The position numbers were made by a program, and so were the translations under genes. From Candidatus Vesicomyidisocius sp. Pext_18_S21 (GTDB lineage: Bacteria; Pseudomonadota; Gammaproteobacteria; PS1; Pseudothioglobaceae), in assembly GCA_021730165.1 (NCBI GenBank), contig CP072535.1, positions 124,001 through 188,000 of the forward strand: a stretch of DNA of 64,000 bases, given 5' to 3'. Within the stretch, counting starts at the first letter, position 1, and every line of letters starts with the position of its first letter. Shown here in pieces: positions 8,760-18,056 of this stretch. The notes below the pieces were generated by a model. It saw nothing but the letters and a program-made list of their open reading frames with translations. It had not been told where the DNA came from and did no database searches.

Positions 8760-9998
8760 ATGGATACATTTGACAACCAACATATTTGGCATCCATATGC
8801 CAAAATTCCTAACGAAGTTCCTACTTATTTGGTTGAATCAGCCGAAGGCGTTTATTTAATTCTAGAAGGTGGTAACCGTGTTATTGATGGTATGAGTTCA
8901 TGGTGGTCAGCAATTCATGGTTATAATCATCCAGTACTTAATAAAGCAATTGAAACCCAACTCAGGAAAATGTCTCATATTATGTTTGGTGGTTTGACAC
9001 ACCAACCTGCAATTGACCTTACTAAAACATTATTGAGTGTTACGCCTGATAATTTAACTAAAGTATTTTTCACTGATTCTGGTTCACTATCAGTAGAAGT
9101 TGCACTTAAAATGGTCCTACAATATTGGAATAATAAAGATCAAGCTAATAAGCAAAAATTTATTACTATCCGAGGTGGATATCATGGCGATACATTTGGA
9201 GCTATGAGCATATGTGATCCAGATAATGGTATGCATCATTCATTTTCAGGCGTATTGCCACAACACTTTTTTGTTAAAAGTCCATCTATTGTTCCTATGA
9301 ATGAGGCTTTGGAAGATTTAAGAGTGACATTAAAACAAAATTCTAATAAAATTGCCGCTATGATTTTAGAACCTGTTATACAAAATGCAGGAGGTATTCG
9401 GACATATAACCCTCAATATTTGCTTAAAGCTAAAAAGCTTTGCAAACAAAATAATATTTTATTCATTTTAGATGAAATTGCAACCGGTTTTGGCCGTACT
9501 GGAGAATTGTTTGCACTGGAATACACTAATGTTGAACCTGATATTTTATGTTTAGGTAAGGCATTAACAGGCGGTTATATAACTTTAGCAGCTACATTAA
9601 CAACCGATGATGTTTCAAATGTAGTAGGTACACTTATGCATGGCCCTACTTTTATGGCTAATCCCTTAGCTTGCGCTGTCGCTAATGCTAGTATTGAATT
9701 ATTACTTAACTCTCCTTGGAAAAATAGTATTGCAAATATCGGAAAGATATTGAGCAGAGAATTATTACCTCTTAAAAATCATGATAAAGTTAAAGATGTA
9801 CGAATCTTAGGCGCTATTGGCGTAATAGAGATTACTCATGAAATTGACATACAAATAGTTCAAAAGTATTTGATTGATTTAGGTGTTTGGCTAAGACCTT
9901 ATGGAAAATTACTTTATACCATGCCACCATTTATAATTACTGATGATGAACTTTTAACAATTACTAGTGCTATTAAAGTTATAGTTAGTAGGCTGTAA
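8760..9998 (+). CDS. bioA: Adenosylmethionine-8-amino-7-oxononanoate aminotransferase
   Basis: PLP-dependent aminotransferase of biotin synthesis, making 7,8-diaminopelargonate with SAM as amino donor. The sequence follows BioA closely from its start: FDNQHIWHPYAKIP, GMSSWWSAIHGYNHP, MSHIMFGGLTHQPA, YHGDTFGAMSICDPDNGMH. The PLP lysine is in LGKALTGG and the substrate site in MHGPTFMANPLACA. I start it at ATG 8760 (412 residues), because an upstream in-frame start at 8709 would overlap gph and add residues without counterpart in BioA. No other bio gene is in the window. Confidence 0.96.
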   Translation: MDTFDNQHIWHPYAKIPNEVPTYLVESAEGVYLILEGGNRVIDGMSSWWSAIHGYNHPVLNKAIETQLRKMSHIMFGGLTHQPAIDLTKTLLSVTPDNLTKVFFTDSGSLSVEVALKMVLQYWNNKDQANKQKFITIRGGYHGDTFGAMSICDPDNGMHHSFSGVLPQHFFVKSPSIVPMNEALEDLRVTLKQNSNKIAAMILEPVIQNAGGIRTYNPQYLLKAKKLCKQNNILFILDEIATGFGRTGELFALEYTNVEPDILCLGKALTGGYITLAATLTTDDVSNVVGTLMHGPTFMANPLACAVANASIELLLNSPWKNSIANIGKILSRELLPLKNHDKVKDVRILGAIGVIEITHEIDIQIVQKYLIDLGVWLRPYGKLLYTMPPFIITDDELLTITSAIKVIVSRL

Positions 9999-10475
9999 CT
10001 TTAATATAATGGACAGTCAGATGAAATAGTCTATTGTCGTCTATTATTATTATTATTTGTTTTTATACAGTTCTAATTTAGAAACAGTTTTATAAGTTAT
10101 TTCCAATAAAAAGATCAATTTTATACTTCGATTTACTTAGTAACTTAAAATGGGTAGTGTAGAAATTATCGAGAAGACATCTAGGTGTAAGTTTTTTGGA
10201 TTTTATTTGTATCTTTTTATATTTTTGCTTTTTAAATAATGGTAAAGATGTGGCGAGTAGTAGATAGCTAAGAGTAATAATTTTTACTTACTTACTATTC
10301 TAAGATTTTGTCTCTTATTTTGTATATTTAGTAGATCTACTTTATATAGTTATTAACTTAATGTGGTATTTTACAGAAATAAAAACTCATTTTGTATTTT
10401 ACTTAAGAGTTATAAACTTATATAATAAAATGCTTTTGAATTTGATAATTTAATGATTAATAATTTTATTTGTTG
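9999..10475. other. Gene-free gap between convergent bioA and priA
   Basis: About 480 bases, AT-rich, no open frame of note on either strand. A 12-bp perfect palindrome AGTAGATCTACT occurs near 10330. No T-tract terminator and no recognisable gene remnant. Confidence 0.5.
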
Positions 10476-12533
10476 TTATTCAATTGGATCAATATCTAAG
10501 TACCAACGTACTTTATTCTTGAGTTTGAGTGTATTAATGTGTTGACTGAAAGTGGATAATATTTGGTGGAGTGTTACTCGGTTGTTAGATTGTAGGTATA
10601 GGCTAAAGTAGTAGTAGTCTGACTTTTTTTCAATAGTATTAGCAATTGGCCCCCAAATTTCTACTGAATTTATTTGTATGCTTTTTAATAAAATAGCTGC
10701 TTCATGTAAGAAATTTTCAGCGTTTTGTTTGTTTTTTGCATTAGCACATAATAATGCTTGGTGTGAAAAAGGCGGCATCATTGCGCTCAAACGCTGTTTT
10801 AGAAGTTGACTAGCAAATTGTGTATAGCGAGACGACAAAACAAAATTAAAAATTGGATGATCAGGATAGCGAGTTTGTATAACAACTTCACCTTTTTCTT
10901 TGTGTCTACCAGCACGGCCAGATACTTGAATAAGGAGTTGGGCTAAATATTCAGTTGCTCGAAAATTTGTTGATAAGAATCCAGTATCAACATCTAGAAT
11001 ACCGACCATTGCAAGGTTGGAAAAATCGTGTCCTTTGGTTAACATTTGTGTACCAATAATAATGCAAGATTTTCCAGTGTTGATTTGTTCTAAGTGTTGT
11101 GCAAAGGATTTCTTGCGTCGTGTGGTGTCACGATCAATGCGGATAATAGGAATGTCTACAAAGTATGAAGATAGGGTTTCTTCTAATTTTTCTGTACCAT
11201 ATCCTAATATTTTAAGGCTTTGTTCAGTACAATTTGGGCAGACGTGTTCTGGTATTTTTTCGTCGCCACAATGATGGCATTTAAGACGATTGATATGACG
11301 GTGATAAACCATGGTTAAATCACAATGATTGCATTGTGATTTCCAGTTACATTGTGTACAGTAATAGATAGGTGCATAACCTCGGCGGTTGACAAATAAC
11401 ATAACTTGTTTGCCAATAGATAAATATTGCTTGATTTTTTCAATTAACATTTTAGATAATGCGCCATTAGTATTACTGCGCATATCAATCAGACTTATCT
11501 TGGGTAAAGTTGCACCACCTGCGCGTTTAGTTAGCGTGATGCGTGTGATTTTCTTATCTATCGCATTTTTTAATAATTCTAACGAAGGCGTTGCTGTACC
11601 TAATACCAATGGTATATTAGATTGCTGAGCGCGAATAAAACCTAAATTTCTAGCAGAGTATCGAAAATTTGATTGTTGCTTAAACGAGTTATCATGTTCC
11701 TCATCAATAATAATTAAACCAAAATTTGATATAGGTGTGAAAATAGCACTTCTTGTACCGAGTATCACGCCAGCATTACCGTTTTTAGCCATAAGATAGG
11801 CGTCTAGTTTTTGAGTTTTGTTAAGTTGCGAATGGATTGTTATTACACGTGTTTTTAGGCGTGTTTTAAAATGTGTAATCATTTGTGGCGTTAGACCAAT
11901 TTCCGGAACCAATACCAATACTTGTTTTTTTTGGTCAATCATTGATTGGATGATGTGTAAATATACTTCAGTTTTGCCACTACCAGTTACACCATGGAGT
12001 AAAAAAGCGTGATATTGATTGGTTGATTTCAAAATTTGTTTGATAGCAATATTTTGTTCATCTGTTGGTTGAAAGTCTGGTTGTTGTAGTTTATTTGGGA
12101 GATTTATAATTTTTTTAATTTTTGCCTCTTTACCTAAAAGTAAGTTCTTAGGTAGTGTAGATAAAATAACTTTGCTAATTGGATAATGGTAATAATTAGA
12201 CGACCATAACAAGAGGTCTAAAATTGGTTTGTCTAAAATTGGTATTTTATCTAGTACCTCTTCAACAGATTTAAGCTTATACCCCAGTATATCTTCTCTT
12301 TTTTTTCTGAAATTTGTTTCGTTATATCCACTTTTATCTTTAATGGCTAATACGATTCCAATTACTTTTTTTCGTGCAAAGGGTACTTTAACACGTACGC
12401 CAACAGACACCTCGTTATCACATAGGTAGTTAAAGGTTTTGCTTAATGGTATAGATATAGCAACTTCAATAATTAATGACAAAGTAATAGATTTTTGATA
12501 AAATTTAGATTTTATCAAAAAAATATCATTCAA
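10476..12533 (-). CDS. priA: Primosomal protein N' (replication restart helicase)
   Basis: 3'-to-5' superfamily 2 helicase that recognises stalled forks and reloads the replisome. Walker A GVTGSGKTE is at residues 181-189 counted from ATG 12533; Walker B is IIIDEEHD; the zinc-binding insert has CTQCNWKSQCNHC and CHHCGDEKIPEHVCPNC; helicase motif VI is QVSGRAGRH. The N-terminal 3'-DNA-binding part (EVAISIPLSKTFNYL) begins about 20 residues into this reading, so the true start may be a TTG at 12482, just past a 13-bp hairpin. Total 685 residues versus about 730 in E. coli, with all catalytic motifs present. Confidence 0.95.
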   Translation of the reverse strand: MNDIFLIKSKFYQKSITLSLIIEVAISIPLSKTFNYLCDNEVSVGVRVKVPFARKKVIGIVLAIKDKSGYNETNFRKKREDILGYKLKSVEEVLDKIPILDKPILDLLLWSSNYYHYPISKVILSTLPKNLLLGKEAKIKKIINLPNKLQQPDFQPTDEQNIAIKQILKSTNQYHAFLLHGVTGSGKTEVYLHIIQSMIDQKKQVLVLVPEIGLTPQMITHFKTRLKTRVITIHSQLNKTQKLDAYLMAKNGNAGVILGTRSAIFTPISNFGLIIIDEEHDNSFKQQSNFRYSARNLGFIRAQQSNIPLVLGTATPSLELLKNAIDKKITRITLTKRAGGATLPKISLIDMRSNTNGALSKMLIEKIKQYLSIGKQVMLFVNRRGYAPIYYCTQCNWKSQCNHCDLTMVYHRHINRLKCHHCGDEKIPEHVCPNCTEQSLKILGYGTEKLEETLSSYFVDIPIIRIDRDTTRRKKSFAQHLEQINTGKSCIIIGTQMLTKGHDFSNLAMVGILDVDTGFLSTNFRATEYLAQLLIQVSGRAGRHKEKGEVVIQTRYPDHPIFNFVLSSRYTQFASQLLKQRLSAMMPPFSHQALLCANAKNKQNAENFLHEAAILLKSIQINSVEIWGPIANTIEKKSDYYYFSLYLQSNNRVTLHQILSTFSQHINTLKLKNKVRWYLDIDPIE
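12492..12521. promoter_or_regulatory. Perfect 13-bp inverted repeat between priA and ybeY starts
   Basis: Arms TTTTTGATAAAAT (12492-12504) and ATTTTATCAAAAA (12509-12521) flank a 4-base loop. It lies between ybeY (ATG 12547, plus) and the priA start region (minus), inside the first codons of priA if ATG 12533 is used but just upstream if TTG 12482 is used. Symmetry and position fit an operator for both genes or a 5'-leader hairpin; no regulator can be named. Confidence 0.5.
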
Positions 12534-12546
12534 TCTAATATTAAAT

Positions 12547-12984
12547 ATGGTGATTATACAAAATAGTATTCACGATTTATCTGTTAATGAAGATAAATTA
12601 AGTTATATTTTACAAAAAGTGGTTAAAGAGTGGGGAAAGGGTGAAAGTGAGTTGTTAGTTCGATTAGTTAATGAAGCGGAGATTCAAAATCTTAATAAAG
12701 TTTATCGATATAAGGATAAATCTACCAATGTATTATCATTTCCAAGTGATTTGCCGATTGAAATTGATGAAAAGATTTTAGGAGATGTTGTAATTTGTAC
12801 ACAAGTAGTTTTAAAAGAGTCTATTGAACAGCATAAGTCTTTTAATAATCACTTAATACATATGGCAATTCATGGTACGTTGCATTTATTGGGTTTTGAT
12901 CATATTGATACTAAAGATGCACAAAAGATGGTAAACTTAGAAAGAAAAATTCTAGCAAAAATTGGGATTAATAATCCTTATTAA
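12547..12984 (+). CDS. ybeY: Endoribonuclease YbeY (rRNA maturation factor)
   Basis: Zinc-dependent single-strand endoribonuclease acting in 16S rRNA 3'-end processing and ribosome quality control. The metal site HGTLHLLGFDH (H-x3-H-x5-H) near residue 115 is intact, and TNVLSFPSD near residue 60 is the family's conserved core. Length 145 is normal. The gene stands alone here; its usual neighbours phoH and ybeX are not adjacent. It is divergent from priA and convergent with tilS. Confidence 0.96.
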   Translation: MVIIQNSIHDLSVNEDKLSYILQKVVKEWGKGESELLVRLVNEAEIQNLNKVYRYKDKSTNVLSFPSDLPIEIDEKILGDVVICTQVVLKESIEQHKSFNNHLIHMAIHGTLHLLGFDHIDTKDAQKMVNLERKILAKIGINNPY

Positions 12985-13038
12985 ATTATCAAAAAATGTT
13001 ACTACTTATTTAAAACTGGTAATTTTTATTTTTTATAT

Positions 13039-14211
13039 TCAAGCGATATAGGTCTTACCAATACGTTCAATGGCATATAATTTATTACTAATGTAATACA
13101 TTCTTAACTGGTTCCGTTCCCAAGGCGGAATATTAGCTTCTTGTAATACTTTTTTTAATGATTTGGTGTGTTTTTTTTCTAGTAATTTAATACGTTGACC
13201 TTTTTGTCGATAACGAATTGAAAAATTTGGAAAGTCCTTAAATTCTTCATGAAATGGGCAAGGATCGTTCTTCTTTGGCAGGGTTTTATTGATGAAATAT
13301 AATTCATTTTGGTAGCGTCTAATCTCGTACTCATTCCAACACACTAGTGGATTAGTATCCTCTTTTGCGTGCAGTAGTTTAATAAACTGGTGCATTATTT
13401 TATCGCTAGGCGTTAAAAAATTAAGAAAGTTTAGATGATGACGGAGAATGTTTTTAATTCTATGGATTTCAAGTTTAATAAGCTGACTTATATTGATACG
13501 ATTGGTACGATTGATAATGTAATATGTTGTAATATCAATAACTGCCAGTTCACGTGTAAGTTTTAAGGTTTCTGATTGGTGTTTTGCACTTCTGGCAAGT
13601 GTTTCTGTTAAATTTTTATATACCTCAGATAATTTTGGTAGAATTTTTAAACGTAAGAAATTGCGTCTAAAATGAGTATTTTTATTGCTGTCATCTTCTA
13701 TCCAGTTTAATTTGTGATTATTAGCATAATCACTAACTTGAGATTTATTAATTGTTAAAAAAGGGCGATAGTGAATACCCTTTCCTAGAAGTTTTTCTCT
13801 AGGCATAGCAGCTAATCCAGCATTACCACTACCACGGAATAGTTGTAGAAGTAATGTTTCTGCTTGGTCGTTTTTATGGTGTGCTGTGCAGAGTACTTCA
13901 TTTATTTTTAATAAGTTAGATAATGAATGATAACGTTTCTTACGTGCATTTTCTTCGATATTAGATGTATTATTAAAAGATAAATTAATGCTTAAGTAGG
14001 CAATATTAAGATTTAAACATGTTATTTTGCAAAAATTATCCCATTTGTTACAAGATTGAGATAAATGATGATTATAGTGAATAACTCTTATTTTATTGGG
14101 ATAATATGTGTTTAAATAATGTAAAAGTACGATAGAATCAATACCACCACTGAGACCAAGAACAATGTTCTTACCTTCAAGAAATAAATCTTTAGTCTTT
14201 AAATTTTCCAA
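13039..14211 (-). CDS. tilS: tRNA(Ile)-lysidine synthase
   Basis: Converts C34 of tRNA-Ile(CAU) to lysidine so that it reads AUA, an essential step that matters more in an AT-rich genome. The PP-loop [16 protein letters not shown] near residue 20 binds [23 protein letters not shown] and GLAAMP follow as expected. The C-terminal substrate-binding domain is shorter than in E. coli (390 versus about 430 residues). It overlaps the end of accA by 20 bases; accA-tilS is a conserved gammaproteobacterial pair. Confidence 0.95.
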   Translation of the reverse strand: MENLKTKDLFLEGKNIVLGLSGGIDSIVLLHYLNTYYPNKIRVIHYNHHLSQSCNKWDNFCKITCLNLNIAYLSINLSFNNTSNIEENARKKRYHSLSNLLKINEVLCTAHHKNDQAETLLLQLFRGSGNAGLAAMPREKLLGKGIHYRPFLTINKSQVSDYANNHKLNWIEDDSNKNTHFRRNFLRLKILPKLSEVYKNLTETLARSAKHQSETLKLTRELAVIDITTYYIINRTNRINISQLIKLEIHRIKNILRHHLNFLNFLTPSDKIMHQFIKLLHAKEDTNPLVCWNEYEIRRYQNELYFINKTLPKKNDPCPFHEEFKDFPNFSIRYRQKGQRIKLLEKKHTKSLKKVLQEANIPPWERNQLRMYYISNKLYAIERIGKTYIA

Positions 14212-15160
14212 AATCTAAGAGTTTTTTTTGTCTGTTTTGTAATAATTGTTCTATTGATAGTTGTTTAATTTTATTGAGCTCTTGTGTTAACACCTCTTTT
14301 AAAAGTGTCTTTGCTTGTGAAGGATTACGGTGGATGCCACCTAATGGCTCATTAATAACTACATCAATTAACCTTTCTTTTTTAAGATGGATTGAGGTTA
14401 ATTTTAAAGATTCTGCTGCAAGGTTTGCTTTGGTTACGTCTTTGTATAAAATAGAGGCACAACCTTCTGGAGAAATTACAGAATAAATACTGTATTCAAA
14501 CATCATAATTGTATCTGCTACACCAATAGCTAGTGCACCACCAGAGCCACCTTCGCCAATAACTATTGAAATAATAGGCGTGGCAAGGGTTGACATTTCA
14601 AATAGATTCTTGGCAATTGCTTCGCTTTGTCCACGTTCTTCAGCGCCAATACCAGGATAAGCACCAGGCGTGTCAATAAAAGTAATAATAGGCATTGAAA
14701 ATTTTTCAGCAAGTTTCATTAAGCGTAAGGCCTTTCGGTAACCTTCAGGTCTAGGCATGCCAAAATTGTATTTGATCTTTTCTTGAGTGGTTCGTCCTTT
14801 TTGTTGACCAATAAACATCACTGGTTGGTTATCTAATGTAGCAATACCACCAATAATAGCATGGTCATCACCATAAGTACGATCACCATGCAACTCTGTA
14901 AATTCATCAAATACATCAGAAATATAATCAAGTGTATAAAGGCGTTTTGGGTGTCGTGCTAGTTGAGATATTTGCCAATCGCTTAAAGATGAGAATATTT
15001 TTTTGGTTAAAGCGTTACTTTTAGATTTAAGTGCTTTTATCTCATTAATAATATCTACTTTATCTTTAATATTTGCTTTGCCTTTAATATTTTCAAGTGT
15101 TTGTATTTTTTCTTCTAGTTCGGCAATAGGTTGTTCAAAATCAAGATAATCTAAGTTCAT
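14192..15160 (-). CDS. accA: Acetyl-CoA carboxylase carboxyltransferase subunit alpha
   Basis: Alpha half of the carboxyltransferase that moves the carboxyl group from biotin to acetyl-CoA in fatty-acid synthesis; partners are AccD, AccB and AccC, encoded elsewhere. The crotonase-like core shows [38 protein letters not shown] and [28 protein letters not shown] is conserved. Length 322 is typical. It is the first gene of the accA-tilS pair, with a 250-base AT-rich region before ccoS. Confidence 0.97.
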   Translation of the reverse strand: MNLDYLDFEQPIAELEEKIQTLENIKGKANIKDKVDIINEIKALKSKSNALTKKIFSSLSDWQISQLARHPKRLYTLDYISDVFDEFTELHGDRTYGDDHAIIGGIATLDNQPVMFIGQQKGRTTQEKIKYNFGMPRPEGYRKALRLMKLAEKFSMPIITFIDTPGAYPGIGAEERGQSEAIAKNLFEMSTLATPIISIVIGEGGSGGALAIGVADTIMMFEYSIYSVISPEGCASILYKDVTKANLAAESLKLTSIHLKKERLIDVVINEPLGGIHRNPSQAKTLLKEVLTQELNKIKQLSIEQLLQNRQKKLLDFGKFKD

Positions 15161-15329
15161 ACTCTAGTTTAAAATTTGTTCATATACAATGTTTAAAATT
15201 ATAGCAGAAATACTAGCATTTCTAGCTTTTGCTACTTTTATATTAAGTTAGTTTTATAAATAAATTTAAATAGGTATCTTTTTTAATTTAAACGAGTAAG
15301 ATTTGATGTACTATTATTAATAATGAGTT

Positions 15330-15347
15330 AAATTAATGCATTAATTT
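15330..15347. promoter_or_regulatory. 18-bp perfect palindrome upstream of ccoS
   Basis: AAATTAATGCATTAATTT is fully self-complementary and sits in the divergent region between accA and ccoS, 65 bases before the ccoS ATG. It could be a dimer-binding operator. It does not match the FNR consensus. AT-only sequence raises the chance of coincidence. Confidence 0.3.
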
Positions 15348-15411
15348 TTATCAGTACATTAAAAAATTAAAGGCAATTAATATTGTTTTTTGATAAAAAT
15401 AAGGAAGAAAT

Positions 15412-15552
15412 ATGGATGTAATTTTTTGGCTTATACCAAGTATGATTTTTGTTGGTTTTGTTCTTGTTATTATTTTAATAATAGGGGTTAAGAACGGTCA
15501 GTTTGATGATTTAGAAGGGGAAGGAGAACGTATTTTATATGACGAAGAATAG
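15412..15552 (+). CDS. ccoS: cbb3-type cytochrome oxidase assembly protein CcoS
   Basis: A 46-residue protein: one N-terminal membrane helix (IPSMIFVGFVLVIILIIGV) followed by the CcoS signature GQFDDLEGEGERILYDEE. CcoS is needed to insert heme and copper into subunit CcoN of the high-affinity cbb3 oxidase. An AAGGAAG ribosome-binding site precedes the ATG. It normally follows ccoI or ccoNOQP, but here it is alone, next to phosphate-transport genes. The match to the family is strong for so short a protein. Confidence 0.9.
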   Translation: MDVIFWLIPSMIFVGFVLVIILIIGVKNGQFDDLEGEGERILYDEE

Positions 15553-15625
15553 ATAAATTTAGCACCTATAAAAATATTCAAAATAAGATTGACAATTCGC
15601 ATCTAAAGATGCTAGAAAAAACAAA

Positions 15626-16303
15626 ATGGCTCAAAATATAATAGATGGTCTATTTGGTAAATCACCCATTAGCTCATTGCAAAAACATATGACACAAGTG
15701 CATTCTTGTATTTCAGAACTTAATGGTTTTATGATTGCTATTCATACCCAAAATTGGGTGAAAGCTGAAAGAATTAAAAGTGACATAGGTATTAAAGAAG
15801 GTAAAGCAGATATTCTTAAAAAGAATCTACGTTTAAGTTTGTCTTCAACGTTTATGATGCCTTTTTCACGTAGAGATTTACTTGATTTATTGCTTATTCA
15901 AGATTCTATTGCCAATATCACTAAGGATGTTTCGGGTTTGATGATTGATCGTAAGATGATTTTACCAGATAAGATTTTTGATGATGTTATAGAATTAACT
16001 AAGATTTGTATCAAAACATCAGCTACGGCACTTAAAGCCGTTAATGAATTAGATGAATTATTAGAAACTGCATTTGGTAGTCGTGAGCGTAAGATTATTA
16101 GTTCTATTATTGAAGATGTTAATGAACTTGAAAGTAAATCTGATAAAATTCAGCACGGAATTCGTACTGAATTATTTCCGCTAGAATCTAGCTTACCACC
16201 TATTGATATTATGTTTTATTATCGTACTGTGGAATGGTTGGGTGAGCTTGCAGATGCAGCTCAAAAAGTTGGCTCAAGACTAGAAGTGCTGTTAGCAAGA
16301 TAA
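15626..16303 (+). CDS. PhoU-like DUF47 family protein (TIGR00153), Pit-associated
   Basis: A 225-residue helical protein of the DUF47/YkaA family, distantly related to PhoU. It starts GLFGKSPISSLQKHMTQVHSC and contains FMMPFSRRDLLDLLLIQDSIAN and the repeated acidic helix NELESKSDKIQ, where PhoU-type proteins bind metal. It ends 11 bases before pit, and the pairing with a PiT transporter is widely conserved. The inferred role is control of Pit activity or phosphate homeostasis at the inner face of the membrane; this is from context and family, not a visible catalytic site. Confidence 0.88.
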   Translation: MAQNIIDGLFGKSPISSLQKHMTQVHSCISELNGFMIAIHTQNWVKAERIKSDIGIKEGKADILKKNLRLSLSSTFMMPFSRRDLLDLLLIQDSIANITKDVSGLMIDRKMILPDKIFDDVIELTKICIKTSATALKAVNELDELLETAFGSRERKIISSIIEDVNELESKSDKIQHGIRTELFPLESSLPPIDIMFYYRTVEWLGELADAAQKVGSRLEVLLAR

Positions 16304-16314
16304 GGGAGGATATT

Positions 16315-17595
16315 ATGGATATAATTGCAAATTATGCTGATATTTTTATTATGTTGTCAATTGGGTTTGGTTTGTTTATGGCTTGGGGTATTGGTGCTAA
16401 TGATGTTTCTAATGCTATGGGTACTTCGGTGGGTTCTGCTGCTATTACTTTTAAACAAGCAGTTATTATTGCGGTTATTTTTGAGTTTTCTGGTGCAATT
16501 CTTGCAGGCGGAGAAGTAACTGATACTGTTCGTAAAGGTATTTTAGATGCAGTATTATTTACTAATAATCCACACTTACTAGTGTATGGTATGCTTGCTT
16601 CACTCTTGGCAGCAGGTTCGTGGTTATTGATCGCTTCATCTTTAGGATGGCCAGTTTCTACGACACATTCAATTGTTGGTGCTATTGTTGGTTTTGGTGC
16701 AGTAGGTGTTGGTATTGATGCGGTTGCTTGGGATAAAGTAATTAAAATTGTTATGAGTTGGGTAGTATCTCCAGTACTTGCTGGCACACTTGCTGTGTTT
16801 ATCTTTAAAAGCCTACAATTCTTAGTGATTGATACTAAAGATCCGTTGATAAATGCTAAGAGATATTTGCCATTTTATGTATTTTTTGTTGGTTTTATCA
16901 TTGCGTTGGTTACGCAATTTAAAGGTCTTAAACATATTAACTCTTTAGAATATATCTCTAAAGACGTTTCTTTAAGTTTAATAATTGCAATTATAGTTGG
17001 TATTTTGGCAGCTGTTATTGCTGCGTTTATTATGAGAAATATTAAGATAAATCCTAAGGATGATAAGGATTTTCATTATGCTAATATGGAAAAGCTTTTT
17101 GCTGTACTTATGGTGATTACCGCATCTGCTATGGCATTTGCACATGGCTCTAATGATGTTGCTAATGCCATTGGTCCATTAGCTGCGGTTTATAGTATTG
17201 TAGAAGCTGGTGGTGATATTACCTCAAGGAGCGCTATACCTTCATGGGTTTTACTGGTTGGCGGTGGCGGTATTATATTTGGTTTTGTAACTTATGGATT
17301 TAAAGTTATGAAAACTATTGGCAAAGGAATTACAGAACTTACCCCTTCTCGTGGTTTTGCTGCTGAATTAGCCGCTGCAACAACGGTAGTTTTAGCCTCA
17401 TCAACAGGTATTCCTGTATCAACTACACAGGTTTTGGTAGGGGCGGTGTTGGGTGTTGGTATTGCTAGGGGGGTGGTCGCACTTAATATGCGAGTTATAA
17501 ATACAATTTTCTTATCTTGGTTAATTACCTTGCCAGCAGGTGCAGTCATGTCTATTCTATTTTTCTTTATACTTAAGGGAGTATTTGGAGCATGA
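16315..17595 (+). CDS. pit: Low-affinity inorganic phosphate transporter, PiT family
   Basis: Inner-membrane symporter importing metal-phosphate. The 426-residue protein is strongly hydrophobic with about ten membrane spans. Both PiT signature repeats are present: GIGANDVSNAMGTSVGSAA near residue 25 and FAHGSNDVANAIGPLAA near residue 280, with paired SLGWPVSTTHSIVGA and TGIPVSTTQVLVGA loops. A GGGAGG ribosome-binding site lies just before the ATG. It forms an operon with the upstream PhoU-like gene and the downstream BolA-family gene, which starts 4 bases after its stop. It may replace PstSCAB as the main phosphate route. Confidence 0.95.
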   Translation: MDIIANYADIFIMLSIGFGLFMAWGIGANDVSNAMGTSVGSAAITFKQAVIIAVIFEFSGAILAGGEVTDTVRKGILDAVLFTNNPHLLVYGMLASLLAAGSWLLIASSLGWPVSTTHSIVGAIVGFGAVGVGIDAVAWDKVIKIVMSWVVSPVLAGTLAVFIFKSLQFLVIDTKDPLINAKRYLPFYVFFVGFIIALVTQFKGLKHINSLEYISKDVSLSLIIAIIVGILAAVIAAFIMRNIKINPKDDKDFHYANMEKLFAVLMVITASAMAFAHGSNDVANAIGPLAAVYSIVEAGGDITSRSAIPSWVLLVGGGGIIFGFVTYGFKVMKTIGKGITELTPSRGFAAELAAATTVVLASSTGIPVSTTQVLVGAVLGVGIARGVVALNMRVINTIFLSWLITLPAGAVMSILFFFILKGVFGA

Positions 17596-17598
17596 GTT

Positions 17599-17829
17599 AT
17601 GACATTAGAAGAAATTAAAGAAAAAATTGAATCAGGTATAGAAGATTCAACAGTTATTATGGAAGGCGATGGTTGTAGTTGTTCAACAAAGGTTGTATCG
17701 CCAATTTTTGAAGGTATGTCGCTATTAGCTAGGCAAAAAATGATACTTGCTATTATGAATAAAGAAATTATAAATGGTACACTTCATGCGCTTAGTATTA
17801 AAACACGTACACCAGAAGAAGACATTTAA
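17599..17829 (+). CDS. ibaG: BolA/IbaG family protein
   Basis: A 76-residue BolA-like protein, a class that pairs with monothiol glutaredoxins to carry or sense [2Fe-2S] clusters. The fold signature FEGMSLLARQKMI and the conserved HALSIKTRTPEE tail match IbaG. In the variable ligand loop the usual GDG-plus-His pattern reads EGDGCSCSTKVVSP, with C26 and C28, so cysteines could serve as cluster ligands. Next to pit rather than murA, its usual neighbour. The family call is firm; the paralogue (IbaG rather than BolA) is likely. Confidence 0.85.
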   Translation: MTLEEIKEKIESGIEDSTVIMEGDGCSCSTKVVSPIFEGMSLLARQKMILAIMNKEIINGTLHALSIKTRTPEEDI

Positions 17830-18056
17830 AGTGTATTTATTTTCATATATAACTTGTTCAATACTGTGTTATTGGAATTTATCAATATTGTAGTTAGTTT
17901 TTCGTATTTGTATGTGAATAATTAATTTAGTGCATAATTTTATTGTTATAGCGATATGAAATAGCTTAGATTAATTTTAATAGTTTGATATTTATTCATA
18001 TATCTATCATAGGATGCTCATGTAAAATTTCTACCTTTTGGATATAAAATATTTTT

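Noticed and set aside
15391..15405. FNR-like site (TTGAT half) before ccoS
   Set aside because: The second half-site ATCAA is absent (reads ATAAG), so only half of the consensus is met.
16332..16787. 151-codon minus-strand frame inside pit
   Set aside because: Antisense shadow of a membrane protein with strong codon bias; the pit frame carries the conserved motifs.
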